Of a stretch of DNA of 64,000 bases, positions 13,371-26,509 are shown one piece after another (position 1 is the first letter of the stretch; every line of letters starts with the position of its first letter). Source of the stretch: Romanomermis culicivorax (taxonomy: Eukaryota > Nematoda > Enoplea > Mermithida > Mermithidae). Below the pieces are notes generated by a model. It did no database searches. It saw only the letters and a program-made list of their open reading frames with translations, and was not told where the DNA came from. The position numbers and the translations under genes were made by a program. The stretch is taken from positions 1,736,001-1,800,000 of the forward strand of contig CAWUHX010000007.1 in assembly GCA_963922205.1 (NCBI GenBank), read 5' to 3'.

Positions 13371-13749
13371 ACCCGCAAGTTGTGCAAAACAGAGTGTTGT
13401 ACCCTTCAAAATATAGCACATTTGCCTAAAAGTGGAATTGTCAATAAAATCATTGCCAAATTATTACAATCATAATATTTCAATTATTAGAGCTATGTAT
13501 TTGTTGTGTAATTTAGCTGCTATTTCCTATTACATGCCCATCAATTCCAATTTTTGAAAATAGGTTCAATTTCTCGAAAATTTTCATCAAAAAACATTAT
13601 TAACATATTTTCTTAACATTAAGAATTTTTAATATTGAACAAATATATTTGGGAATATAAAATATACAAAGAGTGAGGTTTATTACACCAAAAACGTAAA
13701 TATCCACAACATTTTCACATTTTTAAATGATCACGTTGTCGAAAAAAAG

Positions 13750-15937
13750 ATTGATATTTCACACCTTTTCCATTTTCAATAGACATAAAGCCGCCCCCGA
13801 AAGAATTCAGAGGTAAGAAAGAATGATACCACCCAGTTTTCGGAGGTGAAAAGGGATGATACCACCCAAACAACAACGATTTTTGCTGCAACGATCACGC
13901 GGCAATCATTTCTCATTGCATAATTTCTTCTGTAGGGGCCGCCTTTTTTCAATTAATAAATTATGTAAATTTTTATGTTACGTAAAATGTAACATTTATG
14001 TAAAATTTATGTAATGTAAATTATGTAAAATTATGTGAAATTATGCAACAAATTTGCACTTTGATATGATGGATGCTCTTAAATCTCCTGTAGCACATAT
14101 ATATTAAGTAACTGTCTTGTATTACGCAAAGTATCATCTGCAATAAAAGATTTCCAGTTATTTGAAAATACCATCCAATGAAACTTCACGAACTTTTGTG
14201 AAAACCTTGTTTTGTTCGGTACTAGTTGTCACAATAATGTATTCATAACTTATCCGAAAGCATTTTTTTGCTATTATACAAAAGAATTTAAAAGCTACAT
14301 TACTTAGATTTTATTCATTTACATTTTTTAACTTTGATACTTTAATCAGCAAATACACATTTTGTACTTTCTTAATTTCATATTCTTTTTTTTATGTTTG
14401 CTCTTCAGAAGATATTCACACTTCATGACAACATTTATACTCTACTACATATTCAAATATATCAAAAAAACTTTATAAAAAGAATGATGCAAAAATTCAG
14501 TTATTTAAAAATTGATTAAATTTCACTTATCAAATTTCCTATTATCTGGTTCTCATATGATGCTAAATGACAAATGCAGGTAGCACCACCAAGTTTCGGA
14601 CCTTTTTAACAATTTTACCCTCACCGTTTTTTTTTTGTTTTTCACGCTTTTCCTGTGTAAGAAAGGACAGAAACTTAAGAAAATTTACGTAGCAACCGGA
14701 ATCGAAGTCAGAATCTGGTGTTTCAAAGGCAAGTGTCATATCCACTCGACCAAGCAGGCACAACTAAACAAGACTGAAAATAATCATTTGACCAAGCATG
14801 TTTTCTGACTGCTATTTTAACTAAACAACTTCATTTGGAAGAGCCTCAACAACGCCGTGCCCTCGGCCGCAGCTGCTGTACCCTAAGCCTACGCCTAAGG
14901 AAAATTTTAAAGGAAAAATTAATGTCTACTCACTAGTCACAGAAATCGGACCTTTTTAACAATTTACACAGAGAACAGGAAAAGCGTGAAAACAAAAAAA
15001 AACGGTGGAAGTAAAATTGTTAAAAAGACCCCAAGTTTCATAGTGTATTCATTGATTTTAGCAGTCAGTTATTTAAAAATTGATTCCATTTTACTTATCA
15101 GATTTCCTTCTATCTGGTTTTCACATAATGCTGAATGAAAAATGGGGGTAACTGTTTATTTCATCCGCTTTTGCAGTCTGCTTCATGCATGAATCAATAT
15201 ACTTCACATTCACTTTGTGTCATGTTGACCAGTACTTCAACATTTCAAATATACAGTACTTATAACTTACTCATTATGCAAATCGAGCATTTTTCCACAT
15301 TGTCTACATGTTATGTTTGATGTACCACTGATCAATAATCTTTAAAACATTTCTCTAGATCCTACCCTTCTTTTGTGCGCAACAATGAACACATTATAAT
15401 AACTTGTGGATTAATGCAAAATGCTTCAAACTGTTCCCAAAATCTGTAAACTTCTCGCAACATTTAAATGAACTGAAATTACTATGCTTCGTTTTCTGTA
15501 CAGTGAGACGTTCACTTCAAAAGCAGCCAGCCACGATAGTGTATTAATGGATGAACCAGTTTGTTCCCGGTCAAGTCTCTTTTTAGAGGCAATGGACTGT
15601 ACATACAATGAAATTGCATTCCTGACTTGTCCTACAAATCTTTGGACATTTTTTAACTTCATACTGCAAACAACTTTGATTTTAAGAAGCCTTCCACATA
15701 ATCATTGTACTGTTTCTGCATTTCTTTCCATTTTCCGAAAAAAAGGCGGGTCCTACAGAAGAAATTATGCAATGAAAATTGATTGCTGTATGATCGTTGC
15801 AGAAAAATCGTTGTTGTTTGGGTGGTATCATCCCTTTTTACCTCTGAGAACTGGGTGGTATCATTCTTTTTTACCTCTGAATTTTTTGAGGGGGCGGCTT
15901 TATGTACATTGAAAATGGAAAATGCGTGAAATTTAAC
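13750..15937. mobile_element. 2.2 kb non-autonomous TIR element with subterminal repeats
   Basis: Sequence at 13750-13940 reappears inverted at 15750-15937, at high identity by eye. Shared blocks are TTTTCCATTTTCAAT, ACATAAAGCCGCCCCC, two copies of a GATACCACCCA-containing repeat about 33 bp apart, CAACAACGATTTTT, and TGCATAATTTCTTCTGTAGG. These are terminal inverted repeats of roughly 185 bp. The interior has a second layer of inverted and direct repeats: CGGACCTTTTTAACAATTT at 14598 and 14947, and a TCTGGTT(C/T)TCA block at 14546 and 15115. No transposase is readable. The open frames inside are interrupted and unlike known families. Confidence 0.75.
14825..14945 (-). repeat. Dispersed repeat, inverted copy at 62930-63075
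   Basis: The run from AACAACTTCATTTGGAAGAG through CAGCTGCTGTACCCTAAGCC to TCTACTCACTAGTCACAGAAA matches the reverse complement of 62.93-63.08 kb over about 120 bases. Two independent copies show a dispersed family. Class unknown. Confidence 0.65.
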
Positions 15938-16020
15938 TTACAACTGAGAAATGTCCAACTAAAACTGCACACATAGGGTAACACGCTGGGAAAATAAAAA
16001 TAAGACAAAATGAAAAACTG

Positions 16021-16026
16021 TTTATT
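16021..16026 (-). terminator. Candidate polyadenylation signal of the Kunitz gene
   Basis: AATAAA on the minus strand about 320 bases beyond the stop at 16345, the first good hexamer seen downstream. Confidence 0.35.
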
Positions 16027-16344
16027 TACAAAACTTATTCTTCCAGTCGCCCCTTCTAAAACTCACCACTTTTCCATAGAGTTCAACTAGGGGCTGATGT
16101 AGAAATGTGAAATAAAACACCATAAGTGGAAAAGATATGAGACCAACAAATTTCTGATTCTGTCGCTCCAGGTAATCTGTGTCGAAGATTGATTCACAGC
16201 ATGATAAAATGTGAAAATTCCATGTCAGCCGGTTGTAAAAAATTGCAATTATTAACAAATGTGTAAAAGTGACAGAATGTAAAAACTAAACTACAACAAA
16301 TAAGTATATACAAACAAGTATACACAGATACAGTATGGAATATT

Positions 16345-19300
16345 CTATAAATTTTGACACCTGCTTAAGCACGAATACAAAGTTAAGAAATTATTTTCGT
16401 TTCCACCAAGTCCACTATATACGAACGAAATACAAGAATTCTGGTTTTGATCATAGTGCCATCGTCTTAATTTAACTCTACCATGGCCAGTCGTGACAGG
16501 TTTTTGGCATACATCATTGGAATCAGCTGAGAACATTAATTTGTTTAATATCGTGAATAGTAAATAATGACTTACTCGATGCACAGCAGACAGAAAGTGA
16601 CTTGATGTCACCAATATGACAGAAGTATTTTGTGGGGCAAAGATTCTTTTCCATATCACACCGCACGACGTCCCCATCTAATTTTGTCAGTGGGACGCCT
16701 TCGTTGCATGGATTTTCTAATTCTAAAATGATCGGCCCAGATAGATTTGCTGGAAGATTGGTATATTCAAATATTTACCTCTGCAAACTTCTTGACATTC
16801 AGGCTCGTTCATGAAATTGTTTTGGTTGCCTTTCATTCCAGAATATGTGAATTTTTCACACTTTTTACTCATGGTGTTGAAATACCATCTTGTTAGACTA
16901 GCCGCACCACTGCCAATAGATACTGGTAACTGGCATGGATCGTAAGCTACAATTTTGTTCAAATAACATGTGACATACTCAGCATGAGAATGTATGTATC
17001 ACTTCCAGGACAGCAGACTGTCGACCTAAAATCTGCGCTCACGTGACACCAGAACAATGGAGGACATAGGCCGTTGGTGTTATCTGCTGAACAGTGGTAT
17101 AAACGACTCCTGCTCGTTCTGTATGGTTTTCCAACTGGGCACGGGTTTTGTTTGTCATCTCGAATTTTGTGCACGCTGGTTAAGTCTCTTGGGTTGTGCA
17201 CTGGAATTCATGGATATTTGCAAAAAAGTGCATAAAAGCAGTAAAACTAATGAAAACTCACACTGGCATCTTCTGCTACAGTCTTCCAAACTTTTGAAAT
17301 TATTTTCATTTCCGAATTTACCGTAGAAGACGAATGATTGACATGACCTGCTTTTCACATCGAAGTACCATCTTTTCAATGCGTATTGATCATTTTGATG
17401 AATGACGACTTCAGATTTTGGCAGCAAGCAAACATCAGTTGCTGTAAAATATACGAGTAGAACTTTTGCTTTTAGCCGAGTAGCAATAGAAAATAAGCCC
17501 TTACAAGCAACGGGGCAGCAAACGGCAGTTTTTAGTCGTTGGATAGCACTGCAAAAGTATCCATAAGGACACGAATTTTGGCAAAAGATGACGAACTCGG
17601 ATCTTGAATCGTGAGATGGTAAATTGCAAACTGTTGTCATAACTAAAAGATCAGATTTTGGTCCAAAAAACGACGGCCTGCCTAAAAGTACCACCTTACA
17701 ACAACCAGAGTGGATGTGGCGTACCGATCTTTAACGTTTCATGGAACTATTACTCTAGTATCCCGTGTCAGAATTTCATTGTCGTTCGAAAATTACAGAC
17801 TAGTTGGTATAGCTTTAGGAAAAACTAATCGTTTTTGTGGTTTTTCACGGATTATTTTTTTAAAGATACCAGAAAAATCAAAAAATTTGACAAATAATAC
17901 CACATAGGGTCCGGCACAGAAAAAAACGATCGTAAGATCATAATACGTCATAATCATATTAATATTCAATAGCTTTCAATCAGAAAGAAATATTGAAAAT
18001 TTTAGAAATTGCGAAATTTCCAGCTAAAACACAAATGCTCCTGACTATTGCAATTAATGATTGTAGCTCGCAATCCGGACATTCACTGCCAAGTGTGTCT
18101 AGCTTAAATTTAAAGCGTTTTTACAGTATGCATCGTAATAGTCAAACACGGTTGATTACTTTTAAAATATTGAAGAAATAAGGTAAGAATAGACATCAAA
18201 GACTGGAACTTTACTATGAATAAGTGCAGCTCATGGTATACTGTAGACTGTAGCTATAGATATTAAATTTTGTTGTGAGAATCTGCTGAAGATAGGCTAT
18301 CTGATGAGAAAAACTCGAACACGTTAGCTTGATTGGCTCAGTAGGCTTTTTAGGCGGCTCGTTTTTTGGATCACCCTTCACATATATGTACTGTAGGAAT
18401 TCCAATAAGTGACGTACCATTTTGGAGATCAATTGTGCACTTATTGTTGCAAGCTTCTTCATTCAAAAAATTATTCTCGTTTCCGGCCAATCCATTGTAT
18501 TTAAACTTTTTACATAAATTATCGAATCTATCGTAGAAAAAACGGTCGATTTGGTCTGGGCCATGACCAGAAACAGGATCAAAAGTGCAAGGATCATATC
18601 CAACTGAAACAAATGCTATCAATTTAAAAACTGTTGCGATTGACGAAATTTCAAGCATATACCACTAGCACAGCATACTGTGGTCGTGTCCGAAGAACCA
18701 TAATGGCACCAGAAGCCGAGTGGGCAGGGTGTTTCACTGTCGCAGTGGATGATGTCTCCTGTTGACTTGTCGATTAGTGGATCTCCATTGGAACAAATAT
18801 TTAACTGTTCACGTTGTACATCATCTGAAAGGATACATAAAGTGAAATCAATTGGATTCCGATCCAGGTAAGCCGAAATCGATTGGCTCGACCTAGTTTC
18901 AGGGTAATTTTTAGATTCATGATGCTGAACCTTGATGAGATAATATATGGATTCTGATACAATTCGGGCGACTTTCAAGATTCAAATTCTCAGATAAAAT
19001 TTTGCACGTATTTAAAAAAAAAGTCGATTAATTCTTTGGGGCTTGAGATCAGGGTGGTCCAAAAAGTCAACTTATAGGCTTGCACTTTTTCAGCCATTCG
19101 AGATGTCGAAATTTTATTCCCCAGATAGCTGATATACTCCAGTTTCTCACTATGAAAAATCTGGCCATATATCTAAATGTGTATTACGAGCTCTACCTAC
19201 TTACTTTGGTTTTATATGTCCATTTTTATTCGATTCCCTAGAAATCAATATTCGGGTTAACCTTACAGCAAAAATGCATGAAAAACAATCAAAACTTGAT

Positions 19301-21718
19301 TGATTAAACAGCGACGGTCTGATTTCTGAGCTACATTAGTTAATTATGAAAAAAGTTTTGTTTCCCAGGGAAACTACTCAAAATCAATGATCGCAGCATT
19401 TTTGATCGATAATGATCTCATTTAGCATTATTGATTGGGAACTGTTAGACTTTTCATCAATATTTTTTCCTTTCAATTTTTCTAGAATCTGTCAGAAATA
19501 ATCAATCAAAACAATAAAAATGAGCGTTTTCACATTGAGCTTACCAATGAGTTTCTGAATTTCGATGATACGTGGAATTCGGACGTTGTGATACTGTTTT
19601 CGAGAAATTTTATGCTTACATTTCATTTAATACATGTTGTAAATGTAGCGTTTGCTTTCAACTCTTTCCAGAAAAATTTACATTTTAAAAAATAGACTAT
19701 AGTTAGAAGAGATGGCCTAGATATACATCTGGCTGAGGTACGTTGAATGATGCCGGGTTTTACCCGTACCATGCAGGAATTATCTCCACAAAACGTTCAA
19801 TGTGGTAAAAATGTCAAACAGCTTACCTCCTTCATAAGCAAGGCATGTTTTCTGGCACTGACCCGCATCCTTGAAATTATTTTCATTTCCCCCATAGCCC
19901 TTGTACCAAAAAGATGAGCAGCGATTCTGATCACCATCGTAGTACCAACGGTGTTCGAAAGCATTTCCACCTCCAGGGTCAAGTGGGAATTTGCAGATAT
20001 CGATGAACGACGAATCTAATTGTTCTAAAACATTTATATAAATTACCAATTGAAAATTCATTGATTTTCACACTTCCACATGCATGCAAAAGATGCGACT
20101 AACCAGAAATTCTATGGAATATTTACACGTTATGATGGTACCGTTGCAATGAAACTCATCTACAGTGTCTAGTCGTAAGAAATCCGATTTCTAATGGTTA
20201 GCGCTTGCACCAAAAAATGATTCCCAACCGATGAACTCTGGCCAAACCCTGATCCTTCATGATAAAAAAATTTCGATCTATCCATCATTTGCATCTGTGT
20301 CAGCTAGATTGCGTAGATTTTGACTAAATCCAACAAAACAGCTAACGATTCAATACGGATAAAGATAATTTGCACCAGAAGTGTTGGTGATTAATCCAGT
20401 TTCTATAAATTCTGCTGCATGGATCAAAAACTATCCTGTTTCTCATAACTAAAAAATGTGCAGTTGAACATGAAACAGAAGGAGTCTATAATCTGCTTTT
20501 TAATGTTTGTAGGGTGAAAAATGATAAAAATCAACACTATTGTTGAAATCGTTTACACAAACCCTTGACTACCAAATTTTCCACTGAAAAAAAAATTAAA
20601 ATTAGTTGAATAAGCTCACAAATTTTCGGCAACAGGTGACACATGGTTTGACCAAAAATCATAAAAATATAGATACTTGCTTTTCACTTTTATTATTCAG
20701 GAGCTTCAAGAAAAACATAAAATGGCATCGTGTAAAATAAAATTCACTTTTGAAATATGTCTGACTGTAGGATCATCAAACACTGATGACACTTCTTATA
20801 GCCTGTTTTTTCTTAAAAATTGAAATGCTCGTTAATAATAATAGTGAAAAACAAATATTATATAATTCCTTTTTTTAGAAATGACCTTCAGCGACGTTAA
20901 ACGCAATAGGCAACTTGAGAAATTGTAGGAAAATCTTTGTCTCCATAGGGTTTTATAGACTGGAATCCAGTCGCTGCAGTCAACATTCAAGAAACGATAG
21001 TGCCCACAGTGCGAGTTCTCCATCTGCATAAACATATCTGTTTTGTCGTCAAGCTGATTTAAAGAATGTACTGTTGTGCGTAGAGAATTTTGACACTGAA
21101 TCCAAAGAACACACCTGACAACATTTACAGCAATGCACTCCACTTTCATCTTTTTTTTATAAAATACTTGTTAATAAATGACAGCATAGATATGCTGACT
21201 TCAAAATCGTTTACACAAATCTTTTACTGTCAAATTTTTGATCAGAAAGTTTCTTGGGGTTAGTTGAGTGATCTCAGAAGTTTCCATATACAGTGTGGTT
21301 TTGGAAAAGTACTTGCTTTCCAGTTTAATTGTTCAAACCCTAAATAGACGATGGTGCTATTGTGGAACCTGACCCATTGTCTAGGCCCCACGTGTAATCA
21401 CTTACTTTCTGCAGTTTTATTGCACTCAGTGCACATAAATTCGCTGTTCGATACTGCCCTTTTTTGACTCGTGATAATTGGTGACCTTTCAATAATTGAC
21501 ATCTCGCTAGTTGAAACTATAACCGGTACAGCGGAATAGAAGTATTTAGGATCATGATCGTTCAACAATCCATCACCAGTTTCATTCGATGTAGTTTCAT
21601 TGGAAGCACCTGAAATTGATTGAATTACTTTTCTGTAAAAAGGAACTACTCGCTTGAAATCACCAAAAGTTGGAAAGCACTGGAAAACGATCATCAACAA
21701 TGTACATGGGAAATTCAT
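16345..21718 (-). CDS. Secreted multi-domain protein, five Kunitz-like and four lustrin-type cysteine domains
   Basis: Ten exons: 21406-21718, 19827-20024, 18663-18824, 18418-18603, 17505-17681, 17262-17441, 17003-17200, 16779-16946, 16576-16722, 16345-16526 (stop TAG), giving 636 residues. Every internal junction is phase 1 and every joined codon stays open. Residues 1-20 (start MNFPCTLLMIVFQ) form a signal peptide, then comes an N-glycosylation-rich spacer (sequons NET, NET, NKT) to about 104. Kunitz-like domains then alternate with lustrin-type domains: K 105-170, L 171-224, K 225-286, L 287-345, K 346-405, L 406-471, K 472-527, L 528-576, K 577-636. Each Kunitz unit shows a RWYYD-like strand, GNENNF-like turn and C-x3-C end. 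All five lack the second and fourth cysteines (the 14-38 disulfide), so classical protease inhibition is doubtful. Lustrin units show CP-x-G/F-x-C and a closing CC. This architecture is known from nematode cuticle and secreted proteins. The role is probably extracellular. Confidence 0.85.
19028..19780. other. Intronic sequence, nothing recognised
   Basis: Within the 1.0 kb intron (18825-19826) of the Kunitz gene. AT-rich, no exon in phase 1 and no repeat structure that I can see. Confidence 0.4.
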
Positions 21719-22059
21719 GAAATTTATTGCAATATACAAATTAAAAAGCAATGGTCAGGAAAATAGCGAACGAAAAGTCGGTAAACAAACTAACTCGGAA
21801 GTTCCGGCAGTAATAACAGTAAACATGAGGTTGTTTACCTTCCGCTAGTCAACTTGACTTTCTCTGTAATATAGTTCACGATCGCATTGAATACATTTAC
21901 ATTTATTTGTATCGAATTATTGTAAAACGTAAACTATTTCCACTATTGTATTCAAGTACCTGAAACTGCTGCATTTTCAAGAGAAAGGTAACACTTGGAC
22001 TAGTTTTTTATGCAGAAAACACTGCAATGTTAGACATATGCCTTCTGATAACTGTCTAA

Positions 22060-22330
22060 GGGCCGAATGACCAAAGGTGAGCTAGAGGCAAATGGCGAGC
22101 TAAAGTGTACAAAAAAAGGCGGACAAATCGCGGGCTACAGTATGGGGCAAATCACAGGACAAACTGAGACAAATCGTGGGATATTTGACAGGCTAAACTT
22201 GGGATAAAATGCTGACTAATTTTTGGTGCTGATCTCGGGCCAAGGTAAAATTGGCACCAAAAAGTGGGCTAAGCTAAATTCTGGTATTTTTGGTGAAAAT
22301 TTAGTCCACGAAACAGCTCTGCTGGTGGTA
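22060..22330 (+). repeat. Degenerate short tandem repeat, GACAAATCGTGGG-like unit
   Basis: Variants of a 16-23 base unit containing ACAAATCGCGGGCTA, GGGGCAAATCACAGG and GACAAATCGTGGGATA follow one another. A related array lies at 24880-25035 on the other side of a mariner-like transposase relic. Confidence 0.55.
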
Positions 22331-22861
22331 GGCTAAGATACAAAAAATATTGTTGCAAGAATAAAATGATGGTTTGGTGGATGAAGATTGTGGAGTAGAT
22401 CAAGACGATAGACCTTTGACTAAAAATAGAAAAAATCCGTTCCAAATGTACGATGACATCCAGTTGAAACTAGAATATCAATTTGGAAAACAATCTTCGC
22501 AAAATGATTGATATGGTTTCCTATCGACCAGCACACTGTAACAACAGAAATAATTCATTAAACTCCGTAATTCAAATAAAGCTGTTCATACCTTGAAACC
22601 AAAGAAGTCAAAGTATATATGAGTTCTTATCCTCACCAACTCAATCTGCTGTATTTTCCTGTTTCATTGTTACACAATACACCAACAATCTTTGAGCTGC
22701 AGCTGTTTACATTTGATTCTTGTTTATTGGCGTCGATTTTGCAAATCTAAAAATCATATAGTAAGGAGTCTAAAATTTGGCCTAACTTTGAAGTGCATGA
22801 TACTTGTTCAAAATGCAATAATTTAATTCAATAAAAAAGCGACAAATAGATAACGATTAAG

Positions 22862-23907
22862 GCTACTTCTGCAGCAAATCGTATATAGTCGTCGGACACG
22901 GTCCAGTTTACGAGGGACACCTCTAACCATGTTATGTATTACACTCATATCAATCTTTATCAAACAATGAGTCACTCTTTTTACACTGATCAGCTGTTTT
23001 CGCTTCCCAACCATGACTATAAACTAATCCTTTTAAAATTGACCAAAAATTTTCAATAGGACATAATTCAGGCACAGAAAGTGGATTGTCAGACTTATTA
23101 AATTTAATACCATTTTCACACAAATAGCTCACTTCTGATTTGGTATAATTAGACGAAGCCAGATCAGGCCAGAAGACATAATTAATGTCAGAACGATATT
23201 TTTCAATAAACAGAGTCAATCTCTTAATGATACAGTCCTTTAAATAAATATTTTGATTGACTGCTATTCCCGAATACACAATAAATGGTTGTCAAAGTCC
23301 ATAATATGAAATGGCTACCCAAACCATCAATTTTCGCTCAAATTTTTGCAGGGCTTAAATTTAACAGCCTTTGGAGCAGATTTCTTATTATCAGTCCAAG
23401 ATGTAACATTAGAGTTTTGTTTGAATGAGAAAACGTAAAATAAGATTCAGCATCCAATCCATAGCCAGAAAATTTTGTCAAAAGTCGTGAACCACGTAGT
23501 CGAATAACATCTAACTTTTTTTCTGTGCGTGATGGCGCCTGAATCATTTTGTGATATTTAATATTTGTCTTACTGGTTGATGATCGAACAATATGAGAAT
23601 GATGACAGTTAAATTCTTTGACCCGTTGTGAGGCCGAAATCCCAATCTGGTTGTTCACCATTTTTGTCTGGCGTTTTATGCTAAATTCGGTCATTATTTT
23701 GGATTTCGGGCCTGATGCCTTCTTTCTTTCTAGCCTGGTGGTAATCCCATCTCCCAACATCTTAAAACATAGTACGATGACCTTAACGGAATAAATTCGT
23801 ATATTAAAATGTTCAGCAGTGAAAGATTCACTCTGGTCCCAATGATCATCACAAAATTTATACACACGATTCCAGAAGGTAGCTGAAGTCATATCAATAA
23901 ATCTCAA
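22862..23907 (-). pseudogene. Tc1/mariner-like transposase, decayed
   Basis: Three minus-strand reading frames together resemble one DDE transposase. The upstream part (23338-23907) has a helix-turn-helix-like region (KKASGPKSKI) and the first catalytic region (LDAESYFT). After a frame change and an in-frame stop near 23285, the frame at 22950-23279 carries the second acid in VFWPDLASSNY and the final one in PELCPIENFW. A last shift leads into a C-terminal IDMSVIHNMVRG segment (to about 22862). The order and spacing are those of mariner-family integrases that cut and paste DNA in the nucleus. The stops and frameshifts show it is dead. Terminal inverted repeats were not found. Confidence 0.8.
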
Positions 23908-24119
23908 TCAAAGTTGACAACAGAAGGACCATATCAAGCACTAACATTTACAACATATCCCACTACAACTCCACAGCTCATCATAGAAGCTACATACGAA
24001 ATTTGTGCCAAATTTCAGTCACCACCTACATTCGGCAATAATTATCAACTTGCTTTGCTGCCAATGAATGTTTACTTTCCAAAGTATTTAAAAGTTGGGC
24101 AATATTTTCCATAAGGAAG

Positions 24120-24880
24120 TGTTTTCAAGTGAAACGTTGATATCTCGCGATAAGCTCATCATAAACATGCTAGGCACCCCAATAACACCGGTAACACTAC
24201 AAAATTCGCCGACATTGTAAAAAACACCTTAACCCTGCGTGTGTTGTGCAGGTCTTTCCTTAAGAATTAAAGAAAGATGGTCGGTTGAAACTAGTTAGAA
24301 CTTCTACTTGGCTAGGCCTCGGATATAGTGCAACAGTTCTCGCCCAGACCTGGCAACTACAAACAAATACTTACTGATAACAGGCCTTCACAGAGCGGAC
24401 ATCATAGACTCTCAGAGAAAAATGAGTATTCCCTGGAAGGAATGATATATTAGAATCCATCGAGAGGTCTTATGACGTCTGCAAGAGACGCACGCCTGGG
24501 CCCTTGGCCCTTCGTGGACTTACCGTATGCCGACGCAATATGCAAACATATTTAATAAATAAACAATAATGTTAAAGAAAGTGGACGGACCACTGAATAT
24601 TTATGCAAATTAAGGAAGAGACGCTGGGATAAAGTTTTACTATGGGCGCCAGCATAAACACCAAAATATCACCAAAAACAAGAAAGATTTCAGAATTATC
24701 TTTTCTTCTTTCTTTGCATATCGACTTCCCGATCCCGGCTTGGGCAGCAACAGGGTGCCCAACACATGCGAACACATGTTTGCTGGACTAGTTGACTCTG
24801 CCCTGACCCACTTTCCGCCATACGGTGATGGTGCAATGCTCGGGCTTAACAGTGCGCCATTGCTGGTCGAAATGACGAAA
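24120..24880. other. Unassigned, less AT-rich stretch
   Basis: Base composition changes here (GC-richer, for example CCTGGGCCCTTGGCCCTTCG near 24495), and it ends with an A-rich run ATTTAATAAATAAACAATAA near 24550-24569. This resembles the 3' end of a retroposed sequence, but no reverse transcriptase or tRNA-like head could be read. Confidence 0.3.
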
Positions 24881-25035
24881 TGAATTGAGGAGCAAATGTC
24901 CGCCTAAATCGTGGAACAACTTCGGAGGTAAAGTCTTGGGCAAATCTCGTTGAATATCAGTAGGCAATTGGTGGGCTTAATCTGGGGATAAATGGTGGGA
25001 CAACTCTCGAGACAAATCAGAGGCTAATTGGCCGA
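24880..25035 (+). repeat. Degenerate short tandem repeat related to 22060-22330
   Basis: Units such as GAGCAAATGTCCGCCTAAATC, GGGCAAATCTCG and GACAAATCAGAGG share the CAAAT-C-TGGG pattern of the array at 22.06-22.33 kb. Together the two arrays bracket the transposase relic. Confidence 0.45.
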
Positions 25036-26509
25036 TGAATAATGAGATATAGTTAGCCCACCATTCAGCCCAAGCCTGTCCACGAAAATACTCTGATCCT
25101 ATTGAAATAATAACGAAAATTATAAAACCGTCAAAGATCCGAATATCAGTAATATGGACTGTACAGATGAAAGTTTCCAAGAGAATTAAACTTGCTAACT
25201 TATGAAATTCGGTAAGACAAAAAAAGTTTGTTTTTCTGCTCACATATGTTTACAGTCTTCCAAGATTTTTTTCAGCTATAACTCAAGAGTTGGTCTTGAA
25301 GAATGTCTTCTGAGTGGTCAAACGAGAAGAAGGAATGTCATAAAGTATGAAAATCACTAGTCACGATCTGCAGTGAAATAAAACAGAAATGATCGCCTTT
25401 AATGGAATATACTGATCGCTATGTAACGGATCAGTTTTTGATTAAATGATTGACTGTAACAGCATTTTTGATTAAGGTTTTCCAATCAATTTCAATTCTT
25501 TATGAAACCTTATATGAATGAATCTAAATAAACTCTTGTGCTATGATTTACAACTATCATTACATTACTGGCCGACAGCAAGAAGAGCTTTTGGTTGAGA
25601 CAGTGAAAAATATCATTGTTTTGTTACAGCACATTCTTTGGATGCGTGGGATGAGTAATTTTTGTGAAATGATTATTGTGGAATTCGTCATTGAATAAAT
25701 GGCTTTTGAAGACATTGTTAAAATGAGAGTTGATATTACTAGGACAACCTTTGTCACTTATGTCAAGCCGAATATGAGTCGATTTCTGTAAGTACCTTAA
25801 GTCAGGATAGGTCAAAATTTTGTTTTTCTCGCTTGGACGTATATATTGAACAACTTTCTGCGTTGATTTCAAATCGAATAAACATTTTGCGCGAAAAAAT
25901 TTTGTTCAGCTATCGTGGTGTGAAGTGTTCAAAAGTCGCATAGGGAAATAATTCCATATTACCACCTATGTTTTTCATAATTTTATAGGTTTCCAAGTGT
26001 GGTTTTGTTTAAATCAGTAATAAATTGAACAGGCTTCTGAAAACATACAGGCAGTTGTATCTCCAGTCGCCAGTTCTAATACAGTGTACGAAAAAAGTCG
26101 AAAAAATTAAATTTTTACACTTGTCAATTTTTCACTTTAAACATCACAACTCGGGATTGGTCAAACAAAATGGAACCCTATTCCATTGTAACATGTACCA
26201 TCCATGTGCCTAACTTCATGCAAACATTCAGAGCTACAACCCAGAGACCAATTTTGGCATATGTAAATTACTCCACAGTTTGGCCACAACGGACGAAAAA
26301 CAGTGTGGCCCGCACACTTTTTTTGCGGCTTTCAAAAATTGCGACCGCAAGTCACCCGCAACGAGGCGAGTGCAGCGTAATCCAGAGGAGCGAACCCATA
26401 GGCCATTTTTTAGTAAAAAATCAAACAGTAAAAACCTTGTTTAAATGACTCACCCAGTATTCGTTGTAATTTTTCAATTTACAAACATATGATCATTTAA
26501 AAAATACTA
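25036..26509. other. Intergenic, nothing recognised
   Basis: No exon with splice support, no repeat arms and no RNA gene seen on either strand. Confidence 0.4.

Noticed and set aside
15426..15912. 142-codon plus-strand frame and an opposing minus frame
   Set aside because: They run into the terminal repeat of the 13.75-15.94 kb element and show no family features.
20832..21149. Cysteine-containing minus-strand frame (CVLWIQCQNS, HCGHYRFLNVDC) as an extra exon of the Kunitz gene
   Set aside because: It has a TTGTCAG acceptor but opens in phase 2, whereas both neighbouring exons are phase 1. No phase-compatible acceptor and donor pair is convincing.
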